13,421 nt of DNA from JBDTCS01 sp039923455 (GTDB taxonomy: Bacteria > Bacteroidota > Ignavibacteria > Palsa-1295), in NCBI GenBank assembly GCA_039923455.1, contig JBDTCS010000308.1:1-13421 (forward strand), given 5' to 3'. This document shows, piece after piece, positions 12,269 through 13,421 of this stretch. The notes below the pieces were generated by a model. The model saw nothing but the letters and a program-made list of their open reading frames with translations. It did no database searches and was not told where the DNA came from. The position numbers and the translations under genes were made by a program. How positions within the stretch are numbered: the first letter of the stretch is position 1; every line of letters begins with the position of its first letter.

Positions 12269-13147
12269 TTAATGCACGACCGCTAGCTTAGTCGCTTTCT
12301 CTACAACTCCATCTATCAAGCTGCGCACGAAATACTCCCCTGCTGGAAGATTCGAAGTCGCGATAGTGAAGCTGCTTTTGCCAACTGGTAGATTACCCGA
12401 GGCGATTTGACGGATCGAACGACCGGCCGCATCATAGACTGTAATTTCCGCCTGCGATGCTTTTGTATTTGTAAGCACAAGTTTCGTCTCGCTGCGACTC
12501 GGATTCGGAGAAACAGATTGCGTGATTTCCGTAGCAACGGCTGATGCCTCGACACCACTTGACGGACGTACATTCACGACAAACTTCGGAGCGAGATTCC
12601 ACAGATCGGAGCAATCGTCACCATTCGAACCATCACCGTTGACGGCATTGCCGACAGCGTAGAGCGTATCGAATCCTACTTTCGTAGGCGCGGTATAGTT
12701 GAATGTAAAGTTGATCTTACCATTCACAAAAGCCTTCGCAGTTTTCTGTGTTAGCTCTGTACCCGATTTCTTCAATCCGTCTGTGCCCGCTGTAAGCACC
12801 CCGGAGAACGTCGAGATGTCACATCCCGCGCCGAACTCGGCAGGATTGCTAATCTGCAGCATGAATTGATACGTTTTGCCAACGAAAAAATTCGTATCGG
12901 CAGGTGGGATAAATGCAACGCTCGTCGCGGCATTTTTCGATGTACAATGACAGGAGCATCCTACATTATTGTTGCCGGCTTTATTCGTAACGCCCGTATA
13001 TCCGCTTGGATTGCCGAGCGCACTATATCCGATATAAACAGTCGAGAGTCCAAAAAAGGCCAAGACCCAAACGGATCGATTCAGCAAATTCTTTCTCGGT
13101 ATCAAATTCATTCTCATACGTTCTCTAATCAAAGTTAGGAGCTTCAT
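12269..13147 (-). CDS. Exported protein with choice-of-anchor-V-like N-terminus and T9SS type A sorting domain
   Basis: The product is 292 residues from ATG 13147. A basic N-terminus (RKNLLNR) precedes a hydrophobic segment VWVLAFFGLSTVYIGYSA (~26-43), the signal peptide. The mature part opens NPSGYTGVTNKAGNNNVGCSCHC, the Cys/His cluster near the N-terminus seen in choice-of-anchor-V/Reeler-like extracellular proteins, followed by a beta-rich domain to about residue 200 (FFVGKTYQFMLQISNP, GKINFTFNY). From residue ~212 (VSPNPS) to the end is a T9SS sorting domain (ITVYDAAGRSIRQI, NLPAGEYFVR, terminal KLAVVH), which directs export by the type IX system and is normally cleaved at the surface. 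Alternative starts are 13117 and 13111; a -7-like box at 13161-13168 would leave almost no leader for 13147, so a shorter N-terminus is quite possible. The specific function is unknown. Confidence 0.87.
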   Translation of the reverse strand: MKLLTLIRERMRMNLIPRKNLLNRSVWVLAFFGLSTVYIGYSALGNPSGYTGVTNKAGNNNVGCSCHCTSKNAATSVAFIPPADTNFFVGKTYQFMLQISNPAEFGAGCDISTFSGVLTAGTDGLKKSGTELTQKTAKAFVNGKINFTFNYTAPTKVGFDTLYAVGNAVNGDGSNGDDCSDLWNLAPKFVVNVRPSSGVEASAVATEITQSVSPNPSRSETKLVLTNTKASQAEITVYDAAGRSIRQIASGNLPVGKSSFTIATSNLPAGEYFVRSLIDGVVEKATKLAVVH

Positions 13148-13160
13148 TTTCGTCGATCTA

Positions 13161-13168
13161 TAAAAGTA
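13161..13168 (-). promoter_or_regulatory. Possible -7 box (TACTTTTA) for the T9SS-sorted protein gene
   Basis: On the minus strand the octamer TACTTTTA matches TAnnTTTG in seven of eight positions. It lies 13 bp before ATG 13147, and 43 and 49 bp before ATG 13117 and 13111. No -33 TTTG is seen at proper spacing. Confidence 0.3.
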
Positions 13169-13210
13169 GCTTGCCCAGTTGTGGCTCTCGATTTATAGAC
13201 ACCAAATCCT

Positions 13211-13252
13211 AAATCTCCGAGTCAAAAAGTGGCTCAGGGATTTTTCTTTTTT
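13211..13252 (+). terminator. Orphan plus-strand terminator-like hairpin
   Basis: AAATCTCCGAGTCA (13211-13224) pairs with TGGCTCAGGGATTT (13230-13243) over 14 positions with two wobble pairs and one mismatch. The loop is AAAAG, and a T-rich tail (TTTTTCTTTTTT, overlapping the arm) follows. This has the form of an intrinsic terminator reading rightwards, but no plus-strand gene ends here. It lies upstream of the minus-strand gene starting at 13147. It could end a small RNA or an antisense transcript. Confidence 0.45.
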
Positions 13253-13330
13253 GTTGGGATTGAGAGACAATGCGTCAAGACTCGACGCGCATAGTGCACA
13301 TAGCAAAACTTTCGAATGTGGAAATCCCCC

Positions 13331-13364
13331 AAAAATGATGAAGGGTTCCGAGAAGGAACCCTTC
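13331..13364 (-). terminator. Intrinsic terminator for the gene entering from the right edge
   Basis: GAAGGGTTCC (13340-13349) and GGAACCCTTC (13355-13364) form a perfect 10-bp stem with loop GAGAA. On the minus strand it is followed by ATCATTTTT, and it begins 18 bp past the TAA at 13382-13384. Confidence 0.65.
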
Positions 13365-13381
13365 GATCCATCTCAGACGGT

Positions 13382-13421
13382 TTAGTGCCTTACAACCATT
13401 CGAACTTCCTGTACCAAGTTA
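13382..13421 (-). CDS. Partial C-terminus of a gene cut by the right edge, probably a T9SS-sorted protein
   Basis: On the minus strand the last 12 codons read NLVQEVRMVVRH and then TAA. The short hydrophobic/basic ending resembles the final strand of T9SS sorting domains, such as KLAVVH in the gene next door. The terminator immediately downstream supports a real gene end in this frame. With so few residues the family call is tentative. Confidence 0.45.
   Translation of the reverse strand, partial: NLVQEVRMVVRH

Noticed and set aside
12939..12962. Covalent heme c site in the T9SS-sorted protein
   Set aside because: The cluster reads C-S-C-H-C, one residue short of the required C-x-x-C-H.
1..13421. 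CRISPR array, tRNA, rRNA, transposase or integrase genes
   Set aside because: I looked for short regular direct repeats with spacers, cloverleaf or rRNA-like sequence, and transposase or recombinase motifs, and found none.

Overview
The window looks like a genome fragment from the FCB superphylum: Bacteroidota or a close relative such as Ignavibacteria or Kapabacteria (inference). The reasons are FISUMP domains (Fibrobacter succinogenes major paralogous domain), a C-terminal type IX secretion (T9SS) sorting domain, lipoprotein leaders, and promoter-like TAnnTTTG boxes typical of Bacteroidota. Species cannot be assigned from the sequence alone.

Left two thirds (1-8835, minus strand): a tandem array of five paralogous genes, the last cut by the left window edge, plus the 3' stub of a sixth. 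All lie on one strand with gaps of only 19-56 bp. Each product has the same plan: a lipoprotein-type leader with Cys19, a conserved N-terminal domain of about 90 residues, a K/R-Gly-Gly linker, a region with the His-Gly and Cys-x-Ser-Gly signatures of clan CD (caspase/gingipain-like) peptidases, an invariant H(F/W)GA(D/N)DYSY hinge, and a C-terminal FISUMP domain ending in C-R-C-(V/L)-K-D. In gene 1 the window cuts the FISUMP domain off just after its start. The His and Cys are kept in all five copies while surrounding sequence diverges. I know of no characterised system with this architecture, so it is the main candidate for something undescribed: a family of surface-anchored putative proteases with lectin-like heads that has expanded and contracted by tandem duplication and loss.

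Middle (8854-10001): a stand-alone GyrI-like effector-binding protein lies upstream of the array on the same strand and may be the first gene of its transcript. A 266-bp divergent intergenic region separates it from a RidA-family gene on the plus strand. That region holds good -7 boxes for both directions and four ATGGGKTAA-like motifs spaced near whole helical turns.

Right third (10165-13421): an OppA-type peptide-binding lipoprotein (plus strand); then about 390 bp of non-coding DNA with two GC-rich multi-hairpin elements and a strong terminator; then a minus-strand exported protein with a choice-of-anchor-V-like N-terminus and a T9SS sorting domain; then a non-coding stretch with an orphan plus-strand terminator-like hairpin; and at the right edge the last dozen codons of another minus-strand gene with its own terminator. 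The genes of this third look like ordinary envelope functions and show no link to the array other than a shared cell-surface theme.
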